Part shown: piece by piece, positions 1 through 5,711 of the stretch
Position numbering within the stretch: the stretch's first letter is position 1
Layout of the letters: the number at the start of each line of letters is the position of its first letter
From: Deltaproteobacteria bacterium
GTDB lineage: Bacteria; Desulfobacterota; Syntrophia; Syntrophales; UBA2192
DNA: 11,892 bases
Direction of reading: 5' to 3'
Assembly: GCA_026388445.1 (NCBI GenBank)
Contig: JAPLJU010000242.1
Span: 1 to 11,892 of the forward strand
Notes under the pieces: generated by a model
The model's input: the letters and a program-made list of their open reading frames with translations, nothing else
The model's database searches: none
What the model was told of the DNA's origin: nothing
Made by a program: the position numbers and the translations under genes

Positions 1-112
1 CAACCATCCCCCTGTCGTCTATGACTGGATACCGCTCGACGGCCGGAGAAAGATAATCGGCTGGCTGACGCTGTTACTGTTTCTGATGACCTTCACCCCC
101 ATCCCTTTCTAG
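1..112 (+). CDS. C-terminal end of a probable site-2 protease (M50) family membrane protein, partial
   Basis: An open frame read from base 2 runs to a TAG at 110-112 and encodes the last 36 residues of a protein whose start lies left of the window. The tail begins NHPPVVYDWIPLDGRRK and continues as a single hydrophobic segment (IIGWLTLLLFLMTF) ending in PIPF. A linker with HPP and LD-R-R followed by one last membrane helix ending in FTP-P-F is, from memory, the usual C-terminus of bacterial site-2 (M50) membrane zinc proteases. The catalytic HExxH and the NPDG-type motif would lie outside the window, so the family call rests only on the tail. It converges on radC. Another short-tailed multi-spanning membrane protein cannot be excluded. 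Confidence 0.5.
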   Translation, partial: NHPPVVYDWIPLDGRRKIIGWLTLLLFLMTFTPIPF

Positions 113-180
113 AAGGCAAATGAAAAATGCCCATCTGCCGCCTGTAAAAAAGTAAATTTCACTTGTTTCCCCTTCCTCGA

Positions 181-201
181 GGGGAGGGGGACCGGGGAGG
201 G
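181..201 (+). other. Four-run G-tract (possible G-quadruplex) in the convergent spacer
   Basis: Four G-runs lie close together: GGGG (181-184), GGGGG (186-190), GGGG (194-197) and GGG (199-201), with loops of 1, 3 and 1 bases. This matches the standard G-quadruplex pattern. Just upstream, CCCCT (169-173) can pair with AGGGG (180-184) around a 6-base loop, so a hairpin and a quadruplex would compete for the same bases. It sits between two converging genes and could help end transcription, but there is no T-run typical of an intrinsic terminator. The rest of the 216-base spacer (113-328) shows no gene. Confidence 0.4.
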
Positions 202-299
202 TGGCACTTCGACCTCCATTCCGTCACATCCATGGGGACCAAAATATTGGAACGGGTTCAGTCGCCGCCCTTTTATCTGCATATTTTGATCACACTCGC

Positions 300-327
300 C
301 ACTTCTCACTGACCACTCACCACTGAC
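300..327. repeat. Tandem 7-base units (CACTnnn) beside the radC stop codon
   Basis: Four consecutive heptamers start with CACT: CACTTCT, CACTGAC, CACTCAC and CACTGAC, covering 300-327. The second and fourth are identical and the third differs at one base. The array stops one base before the radC stop codon. It looks like a small tandem duplication; no function is evident. Confidence 0.55.
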
Positions 328-328
328 T

Positions 329-1018
329 TCAACCCATCAGTCCTTCTTCCCGGAAGCTGAAATACCTGTTCTCGCCGACAATAATGTGATCGTGAATGAG
401 AATATCGAGGACACGGGCGGTATCCTGCAGGGTTCTCGTGAGCCGGATGTCGGCATCGGAGGGTTTGATATTGCCCGACGGATGGTTGTGGACAAGGATA
501 ATGGCCGAGGCCTTGTATTTGATCGCATTTTCAAGAATCTTTCTCGGATAGACGACCGCCTGGTTGACAATCCCCTCCTGAATCACTTCCGTCTTGATCA
601 TCCTGTTCTGGGCATTCAGAAAGATGACGCTGAAATGTTCATCCTGAAGTCCGCCCATGGAGGCCATGCAATAATCCAGGAGCGCCTTGGTTGACGATAT
701 CTGCGGTGTCTCCATAGCCTTTTCCTGGAGGTAGAGGGTCCCGAGGTCTTTGATCAGCCGGATCAAGAGCGGGGCCTGGGAGCTCATCCCGAACAGGGCT
801 TCGATTTCTTTCAGGTCGGCATCCATGAGCTTTTTCAGACTTCCGAATTTCTTGAGCAGATCCTTTGCCAGGGCCTTGGTGTCTCTTCTGGGAATGGCAT
901 AGAAAAGGAGAAGTTCCAGGACCTCGTAGTCTTGGAGGGCGTCGATACCCGATGTGGTGTACCGTTTCTTGAGGCGCGAGCGGTGTCCCTTGTAATGCGG
1001 CTGTTTTTTTTCATTCAT
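329..1018 (-). CDS. radC: RadC family protein (JAB/MPN domain)
   Basis: A 229-residue protein of full RadC length. The N-terminal part (residues 11-75) is the helical UPF0758 segment with GHRSRLKKRY, ELLLFYAIPRRDT and the helix-hairpin-like LLKKFGSL. The C-terminal half (about 110-229) is a JAB/MPN domain with a complete metal-binding signature, H177-x-H179-x7-S187-x2-D190, in the stretch VHNHPSGNIKPSDAD. RadC was once linked to DNA repair, but that role has been withdrawn for E. coli and the biochemical activity is unsettled. The ATG at 1016-1018 is preceded by a weak GGGTGA seven bases away. The gene lies 66 bases downstream of znuB on the same strand, so it may be read through from the zinc operon. 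No terminator hairpin with a T-run was seen in that gap. Confidence 0.93.
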   Translation of the reverse strand: MNEKKQPHYKGHRSRLKKRYTTSGIDALQDYEVLELLLFYAIPRRDTKALAKDLLKKFGSLKKLMDADLKEIEALFGMSSQAPLLIRLIKDLGTLYLQEKAMETPQISSTKALLDYCMASMGGLQDEHFSVIFLNAQNRMIKTEVIQEGIVNQAVVYPRKILENAIKYKASAIILVHNHPSGNIKPSDADIRLTRTLQDTARVLDILIHDHIIVGENRYFSFREEGLMG

Positions 1019-1084
1019 CGTCGAATCACCCGCTGATCCTGAGAGGCCCTACATCGGATCCGCCGGAAGTGCCGGCACAGGCTG

Positions 1085-1900
1085 TCAAAAATGGTCCTTC
1101 CCGAGCCGGGTCAAAAAGGCGGCCGTGAAGAAAAAGAAATTGGTCAGTACGATCGTTGCCCCGGTCGGCAGGTTCACGGCAATGGAGATGAAAATCCCCA
1201 GAATGACGGAGAGAACCGAAGTCACCGCGGAGATCACCAGGCTGCTTTTAAAGCCCCTTGCGATCTGAAAGGCTGTTACGGCCGGCAGGATGAGGAGGGC
1301 AGAGATGAGCATGATACCCACAACATTCATGGTCAGAACAACGGTGACAGCGGTCAGGATGACCAGAATCTTGTTGATCCTGTCCGTCTTGATGCCGGAG
1401 GCCTTGGCAGATTCTTCGTCGAAGGTGATGGATAGAATTTCATGGTAGTAGTACAGAATCACCCCGACGACGATCACGGAAAGAATGATGGACAGGATCG
1501 TTTCTTCCCGGCTGATCGCCAGGATGTTTCCGAAGAGGTAGCTGAAGAGATCAACGTTGAAGCCGCCCGCCATGCTGGCCAGGATGACGCCGCCGGCGAT
1601 GCCGATCGACGAGACGACACCAATGGCCGCATCCCCCATCACCCTTGCCCTCTGCGTCATTTTCAGAATAGCGAGTGAACTGACCAGGACGATCGGTAGG
1701 GTGATGAACAGGGGATAGATTCTCAGGGCGAGTCCCAGCGCCACACTGCCGAAAGTGACATGGGCAAGGCCGTCACCGATGAGGGACAGCCGTCTCAATA
1801 CAATCAGGACACCCAGGGTTGAACAAATTAAAGCGATGAAAACACCGGAGATCAGAGCCCTCTGGATAAAGCCGTACTGCAGATACTCCATGAAACCCAA
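1085..1900 (-). CDS. znuB: Zinc ABC transporter permease (ZnuB-like)
   Basis: A 271-residue, very hydrophobic protein of the ABC-3 (ZnuB/MntB/TroC) permease family. Family features are visible: LRRLSLIGDGLAH after the first membrane segment, GDAAIGVVSSIGIAGGV in the middle, the cytoplasmic FDEESAKASGIKTDRIN segment before the coupling helix, and NVVGIMLISALLILPA near residue 200. About eight membrane segments can be picked out. The chosen start is TTG at 1898-1900: AGGAGG lies seven bases before it, while the in-frame ATG three codons later would be 16 bases from that site. The AGGAGG overlaps the znuC stop (TAGGAGG), so translation is probably coupled to znuC. It would form the membrane channel of the importer with ZnuC and ZnuA. 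Manganese as substrate is possible, but the binding protein points to zinc. Confidence 0.93.
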   Translation of the reverse strand: MGFMEYLQYGFIQRALISGVFIALICSTLGVLIVLRRLSLIGDGLAHVTFGSVALGLALRIYPLFITLPIVLVSSLAILKMTQRARVMGDAAIGVVSSIGIAGGVILASMAGGFNVDLFSYLFGNILAISREETILSIILSVIVVGVILYYYHEILSITFDEESAKASGIKTDRINKILVILTAVTVVLTMNVVGIMLISALLILPAVTAFQIARGFKSSLVISAVTSVLSVILGIFISIAVNLPTGATIVLTNFFFFTAAFLTRLGKDHF

Positions 1901-1911
1901 GGCGGTGCCTC

Positions 1912-2670
1912 CTAAAATTCGTGACGGTGGCAGATCACGTGTTGTGAGTGAGTTCCGAAAAGATCCGTCATGTGGGTCGACGAACAGAAATCATCGAAGC
2001 TTCCATAAAAAACGACTCTCCGATCCACCAGAAGGAGTTTGTTCGCATGCTGCCCGATGCTCCCAATGTCATGGGTAACGAGAATGATGGTGACGTTTCT
2101 TTGCCGGTTGAGGTGCTTCAGCATGGCATAGAACTGTTCCCGTGTTTCGGGATCGAGCGCCGTCGCGGGTTCATCGAGAATGATCAATTCCGGTTCGTTG
2201 ATGATCGCCCGGGCAATGAGAACCCTTTGCTGCTGACCACCCGAGAGCTCCCCGATCTTTTTCTTCCGAATGTCCGAGATATTCAGCAGGTCGAGCGCCC
2301 GGTCGATGGCATCATGATGCGCCTTGCTGGAATAGCCGGGCATTCGCCGCTTGGCGATCAATCCCAGAGCCACAATTTCCTCGACGGTGGAAGGAAACCC
2401 GGGATTCAGAGACGACAGACGCTGGGGAAGATAACCCACGCGGAACCACTCCTGGAATGCTGATTGTTTGTGACCGAAAAGCCGGATTTGACCGCCTGCC
2501 GGTCTGACAATCCCGAGGATGTTCTTGATGAGCGTCGTCTTCCCCGAGCCGTTCGGCCCGACCAGACCGATATAGTCCCCTCCGGAAACATTGAAGGTGA
2601 TATCCTCCAGGACGTCAATCCCGTTGTACCGTGAACGGAGATTCTCGATTTCGATGACATTCATCGGCAC
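1912..2670 (-). CDS. znuC: Zinc ABC transporter ATP-binding protein (ZnuC-like)
   Basis: A 252-residue ABC ATPase with all motifs intact: Walker A GPNGSGKT (38-45), Q-loop LPQ (81-83), signature LSGGQ (142-146), Walker B LIILDEP with catalytic E167, D-loop ALDP and switch H200. It powers metal import through the adjacent permease. The C-terminal tail is rich in possible metal ligands (H241, H244, C247, H248, H250 within GTHSQHVICHRHEF). Two starts compete. GTG at 2668-2670 has GGAGGG six bases upstream; ATG at 2662-2664 overlaps the znuA stop as ATGA but is 12 bases from that site. Spacing favours the GTG, giving an overlap of ten bases with znuA. The gene order znuA-znuC-znuB and the overlaps indicate one transcript. 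Confidence 0.95.
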   Translation of the reverse strand: MPMNVIEIENLRSRYNGIDVLEDITFNVSGGDYIGLVGPNGSGKTTLIKNILGIVRPAGGQIRLFGHKQSAFQEWFRVGYLPQRLSSLNPGFPSTVEEIVALGLIAKRRMPGYSSKAHHDAIDRALDLLNISDIRKKKIGELSGGQQQRVLIARAIINEPELIILDEPATALDPETREQFYAMLKHLNRQRNVTIILVTHDIGSIGQHANKLLLVDRRVVFYGSFDDFCSSTHMTDLFGTHSQHVICHRHEF

Positions 2671-3614
2671 TGCAGTCCCTCCTTCAGCTGATCAAGATTC
2701 TTTTCCATCAGGGACAGGAAGGTTTCTCCCCTGTCGAAATCGTTTTTCGTGAGATTGCCGGCGGGGTCGAGCTTTAGCAGGGCGACACCCGCTTCCCGGG
2801 ACAGGGCTTCCGCCACCCGCGGCTTGAGCAGCGCCTCATGGAAGATGTGGTGAAGACCGTTGTCCCTGATGAGCTTCATGGCGCCTGCCAGGTCTGCGGC
2901 TGTGGGCTCCGCGTTGGGAGAGACACCGTAAACGGAAACATAGCGGAACCCGTAGCGTTTTGCCATGTAGGCAAAGGCAAAATGACCCCCGTTTACGATG
3001 ATGTTCTTCCTGCAGCCCCGGAGACCCTGTTGGAACCGTTCATCAAGGCTTTTCAATTTTGTGATGTATGCCGCGGCATTCTGCTCGTAGGTCTCTTTAC
3101 TCCCCGGGTCCTTCGTGATGAAGCCGTCACGGATATTTTCGATCATTTTGACGGCACTGGAAAAATCAAGCCAGATGTGGGGGTCCGCAGCGTCAAGGTG
3201 ACGATTCTGAGCGTGCCGGTTGTCTTTCTCTTCGGAGGGCTTCATCGCAGGGATGCCCCGGCTGCTGTTGACAATCACCAGGTCTCTGCTCTGGAGTCCC
3301 TTCAGGAGAGCTTCCGCCCAGGGCTCCATGGCGAAACTGGTGTAGATGAACAGATCCGCGCGGTTCAATTTTATGATGTCGGACGGTCTGGGCTCGAAGC
3401 TGTGCGGTTCCATCCCTGGGGGGAGTTGCAGGGTCACTTCGACCCGATCGCCCCCCACGTGTTTTGCGAAGTCGTAGAGCGGGAACAGCGTCGTGACGGC
3501 AATAATCTTCGGGCCCTTTTCTTTTTGCTCAGACCCCGGGGCGCATGCCGAGCCTACCAGGGATAGAAGCGACAGGGCCAGGATCATGCAGAACGTTTTT
3601 TGACGACTTCTCAT
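2661..3614 (-). CDS. znuA: Zinc ABC transporter substrate-binding lipoprotein (ZnuA-like)
   Basis: A cluster A-I metal-binding protein (SBP_bac_9/TroA family). I place the start at ATG 3612-3614, not at the longer open frame reaching 3689, because GGAGG lies six bases upstream and the protein then begins with a signal sequence. That sequence is MRSRQKTFCM, a hydrophobic run, then GSAC with C24 as the likely lipidated cysteine (317 residues in all; the lipobox is imperfect, with Gly at -3). Probable metal ligands are H71 (MEPHSF), H146 (DPHIWLD), H211 (NGGHFAFAYMAKRYG) and D283. Histidine at the third position is typical of zinc binders, whereas manganese binders usually have Glu there. The loop before DPHIW is histidine-poor compared with many ZnuA proteins. 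It delivers metal to ZnuB/ZnuC from outside the inner membrane, and lies 50 bases downstream of the zur-like gene. Confidence 0.93.
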   Translation of the reverse strand: MRSRQKTFCMILALSLLSLVGSACAPGSEQKEKGPKIIAVTTLFPLYDFAKHVGGDRVEVTLQLPPGMEPHSFEPRPSDIIKLNRADLFIYTSFAMEPWAEALLKGLQSRDLVIVNSSRGIPAMKPSEEKDNRHAQNRHLDAADPHIWLDFSSAVKMIENIRDGFITKDPGSKETYEQNAAAYITKLKSLDERFQQGLRGCRKNIIVNGGHFAFAYMAKRYGFRYVSVYGVSPNAEPTAADLAGAMKLIRDNGLHHIFHEALLKPRVAEALSREAGVALLKLDPAGNLTKNDFDRGETFLSLMEKNLDQLKEGLQCR

Positions 3615-3664
3615 GGACGGCCTCCGGGAAAGAGAAGGTCCCGTCACGCAACACGGTTGCGCTA

Positions 3665-4102
3665 TTATTTTCTCTGGCAGGTTCGGCAAAGGCCCGTGAT
3701 GCTGACGTTGATATTATCGATTCTGAAATCCGAGGGGGCAGCGAAAAGATCCCACACCTGTGACAGCGTGATCGGCGGCATACAGGTCATGGTCCGGCAT
3801 ATTCTGCAGTACACATGCGGGTGGACGGGGTTATGCTGGCAGGCCATTTCGTAACGATTAACGCCGTGGTCCGTCGGGATTTCTCTTATGATCCCCTCAG
3901 ATTTGAAGGATGAAAGAATACGGTAAACGGTCACCTTGTTCATTTTTCTCTCCTGATCCAGTTGTCTCAGGATGTCGCTCACACTCAATGGCGTATCTGC
4001 GTGAATCAGGATGTGCAGGATTCTCTTCCGGTGGGATGTTTGGCTCAAGCCGGCATTTTTCAGCGTATTCGAAGCCTCGCATTGTTCCCTGGCTGTTTTC
4101 AT
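3665..4102 (-). CDS. zur: Fur-family metal regulator, probably Zur
   Basis: A 145-residue Fur-family repressor. The winged helix spans about residues 22-85, with the recognition-helix segment MNKVTVYRILSSFKSEGII and the wing ending in NRYEMA. The dimerization half has HPHVYC with the C99/C102 pair and a second pair C139/C142 (CRTC) near the end: the four-cysteine structural zinc site of many Fur proteins. It is the first gene of the znuA-znuC-znuB strand, which is the usual reason to call such a protein Zur; sequence alone cannot separate Zur from Fur or PerR. ATG at 4100-4102 has only an AGGA three bases upstream, which is close. A perfect inverted repeat (4122-4136) lies 20 bases upstream and is a plausible autoregulatory operator. 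TTGCAA and GATAAT (4137 down to 4111, minus strand, 15-base spacing) may be the promoter, but it would leave almost no leader. Confidence 0.88.
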   Translation of the reverse strand: MKTAREQCEASNTLKNAGLSQTSHRKRILHILIHADTPLSVSDILRQLDQERKMNKVTVYRILSSFKSEGIIREIPTDHGVNRYEMACQHNPVHPHVYCRICRTMTCMPPITLSQVWDLFAAPSDFRIDNINVSITGLCRTCQRK

Positions 4103-4121
4103 GAATCCTGATTATCATAAA

Positions 4122-4136
4122 TGCAACAGGGTTGCA
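4122..4136. promoter_or_regulatory. Perfect inverted repeat TGCAAC-AGG-GTTGCA, candidate Zur operator
   Basis: Two exact 6-base inverted arms are separated by AGG, with A/T-rich flanks on both sides, in the spacer between the divergent zur-like and ccdA-like genes. It lies 20 bases upstream of the regulator's start codon and overlaps the only promoter-like sequence for that strand. Position, symmetry and size suit a Fur-family dimer. TGCAAC occurs again at 4202-4207. The assignment to this regulator is inference: the sequence does not match the gammaproteobacterial Zur box or the AT-rich Fur box that I know. Confidence 0.55.
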
Positions 4137-4207
4137 AATATTAAATGTCGTTTCTCGAATGGGACGCCATTCTGGATGTGAAGAGCGACAAATGGAAAAA
4201 TTGCAAC

Positions 4208-4236
4208 TTGAAGGGCAGTGGAAAGTGTTATATAAA
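4208..4236 (+). promoter_or_regulatory. Sigma70-like promoter for the ccdA-like/thioredoxin pair
   Basis: TTGAAG at 4208-4213 and TATAAA at 4231-4236 are separated by exactly 17 bases, a strong match to the sigma70 consensus. Transcription would begin near 4243, about 25 bases before the ccdA-like ATG. A TTGCAAC at 4201-4207 directly abuts the -35 element and repeats one arm of the inverted repeat at 4122-4136. Confidence 0.6.
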
Positions 4237-4267
4237 ATCCATTATTTATCGACGCAACGACCTTTAG

Positions 4268-4978
4268 ATGATTGAGAATCTAGTAGCGAACATCGAGACC
4301 TATCTTCAGACGTCGGTGCTGCTCGCGTTTCTGGTGGTCTACCTGGGAGGCGTTTTTGTGAGCTTCACCCCGTGCGTCTATCCCGTTATACCCTTAACGG
4401 TGGCCTATGTCGGCGGGCGATGCGGCGGTTCGAGGTCGAAAGGTTTTCTGCTCTCTCTGGTGTACGTCCTCGGGATGTCTGTGACCTATACGGCCATCGG
4501 AGGTTTCGCAGCCCTGACGGGCCGCTTGTTTGGGCAGATCCAGACCAATCCATGGATCAACATTATTGTCGCTAATGTCGTTATCCTTCTCGGTTTATCC
4601 ATGCTGGATGTCTTTGAGATTCCCATGCCGCAGTTTCTATCCCGCATTCAGCCGAAGGAGCAGAGGAAGGGGTATATAGGAAGCTTTCTCGTCGGCCTGA
4701 CGTCCGGATTTATCCTCGGACCCTGTTCCGCGCCTGTCCTTTACATCCTTCTGGGTTACGTGGCTGCGAAGCAAAATTTTCTTTATGGCATGAGCCTCCT
4801 GTTCGTATTTGCTCTCGGCATGGGCACCCTGCTCATCCTTCTGGGAACCTTCGCGGGACTGCTGGCGAGTCTGCCCAGAGCCGGCCCCTGGATGGTCAGG
4901 GTGAAACATTTGTTCGGTTGGCTGCTGCTGGTGATCGGAGAATACCTGCTGGTGACGGCAGGTTCATTAATGACATGA
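4268..4978 (+). CDS. ccdA: CcdA/DsbD-type transmembrane thiol-electron carrier
   Basis: A 236-residue inner-membrane protein with about six to seven hydrophobic segments, matching the membrane domain of DsbD and the stand-alone CcdA. This family moves electrons from cytoplasmic thioredoxin across the membrane through two buried cysteines. Both are visible in their usual settings: C36 in FTPCVYPVIP and C153 in GPCSAPVLY. There is no periplasmic or thioredoxin domain, so it needs a separate partner, and a thioredoxin-like lipoprotein gene follows with an ATGA overlap. Possible uses are cytochrome c maturation or general disulfide reduction outside the membrane; no cytochrome genes are in view. 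The start ATG is preceded by CCTTTAG, with no recognisable ribosome-binding site, which is odd for a gene with a good promoter. No better in-frame start was found. Confidence 0.9.
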   Translation: MIENLVANIETYLQTSVLLAFLVVYLGGVFVSFTPCVYPVIPLTVAYVGGRCGGSRSKGFLLSLVYVLGMSVTYTAIGGFAALTGRLFGQIQTNPWINIIVANVVILLGLSMLDVFEIPMPQFLSRIQPKEQRKGYIGSFLVGLTSGFILGPCSAPVLYILLGYVAAKQNFLYGMSLLFVFALGMGTLLILLGTFAGLLASLPRAGPWMVRVKHLFGWLLLVIGEYLLVTAGSLMT

Positions 4979-5505
4979 AAGTGAGAAATCATATGATGAT
5001 CAGACTCCTCTTCAGTGTGGTCCTGGCGCTCGGCATTATCGGCTGCTCATCGCCGCAGCCCGAATCCACAAAATCCAAGAAATACGATATCCGGGATAAA
5101 AGCATAGAAAACAAGGCCCCTGATTTTGTCCTGAAAGATTTGAAGGGGGGCGATGTCAAGCTTTCGGATTACAAGAACAAGCCTGTCCTTCTTGTTTTCA
5201 GTACGACGTGGTGTAAGTATTGCCGCGATGAGATCCCCCATATCAAGAGTTTATATTCATCCTATGGAAAGAAAGATTTGGAAATCATCAATATCTTTGT
5301 CCAGGAACCCGCCGGTAAAGTGGCCGCCTTTGCGGACAAGTACGCGTTACCCTACCGGGTCGCGCTGGACAGTGACGGGCATGTGGCGGAACTCTTCGAT
5401 GTGAAGGGTGTACCGACACTCGTACTCCTGGATAGGGAAGGTCGAATCGTCTGTTATACCTGCCGCTCCATCGATACGCTCCTGAAGGACGTATTCCCGG
5501 GTTAG
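4975..5505 (+). CDS. TlpA/ResA-like thioredoxin-fold lipoprotein
   Basis: A 176-residue extracytoplasmic thioredoxin-like protein. It has a short basic start, a hydrophobic stretch and a lipobox, GIIGC, with C24 as the likely lipid anchor. The AhpC/TlpA fold follows from about residue 45 (KAPDFVLKDLKGGDVKLSDY). The redox motif is W79-C80-K-Y-C83 after VFSTT, and the cis-proline is P147 in VKGVPTLVLLD. It probably receives electrons from the CcdA-like protein encoded immediately upstream. The ATG at 4975 overlaps the upstream stop (ATGA); an alternative ATG at 4993 or 4996 would give a shorter, equally good lipoprotein signal, and no strong ribosome-binding site decides between them. Unusually, the last strand carries a second CxxC (C160-Y-T-C163). 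Confidence 0.88.
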   Translation: MKVRNHMMIRLLFSVVLALGIIGCSSPQPESTKSKKYDIRDKSIENKAPDFVLKDLKGGDVKLSDYKNKPVLLVFSTTWCKYCRDEIPHIKSLYSSYGKKDLEIINIFVQEPAGKVAAFADKYALPYRVALDSDGHVAELFDVKGVPTLVLLDREGRIVCYTCRSIDTLLKDVFPG

Positions 5506-5585
5506 ATCAAGAAGGGCTCTGTGGCGGATGTCCGTATCGGGTCGGGTCGCTAGGTTGGGTGCGGGGGAAGATTCCTGCTGTCTTT

Positions 5586-5599
5586 TCCTGGGATCAGGA
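5586..5599. promoter_or_regulatory. Inverted repeat TCCTG-GGAT-CAGGA upstream of feoB, possible operator
   Basis: Two exact 5-base inverted arms lie around GGAT in the 206-base gap between the thioredoxin-like gene and feoB, about 110 bases before the feoB start. It could be a weak binding site or a small hairpin at the end of the upstream transcript. There is no downstream T-run, and short repeats of this size arise by chance. No convincing -35/-10 pair was found for feoB in this gap. Confidence 0.2.
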
Positions 5600-5711
5600 T
5601 GCCCGTTTTACCCTCCGGTTTTCCCGATGTTCTGAACGTTCCCTCGAAGTAACTGTTTTTCATGACGATGATGTCGAGTGAAGTGTGTCGATTTAAAAAG
5701 GTGACTGCGAA

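Noticed and set aside
1062..1078. Hairpin GCCGG/CCGGC and palindrome GTGCCGGCAC between znuB and radC
   Set aside because: The stem is only 5 bp and is not followed by a T-run on the transcribed minus strand, so it is not a convincing terminator.
2838..3566. Long + strand open frame of 242 codons opposite znuA
   Set aside because: It lies wholly inside the well-supported znuA gene on the other strand, has no ribosome-binding site or recognisable domain, and reads like an antisense shadow of a GC-rich gene.
3615..3689. N-terminal extension of znuA to an earlier start at 3689
   Set aside because: It would put 25 residues before the signal sequence and overlap the zur-like gene, whereas ATG 3614 has GGAGG six bases upstream.
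4918..4974. Earlier ATG for the thioredoxin-like lipoprotein
   Set aside because: It would place 19 residues before the signal peptide and overlap most of the ccdA-like C-terminus; the ATGs at 4975-4996 give a normal lipoprotein signal.
5538..5573. G-rich stretch with four GGG runs before feoB
   Set aside because: One loop is 10 bases long, outside the usual quadruplex limits, and no other structure supports it.
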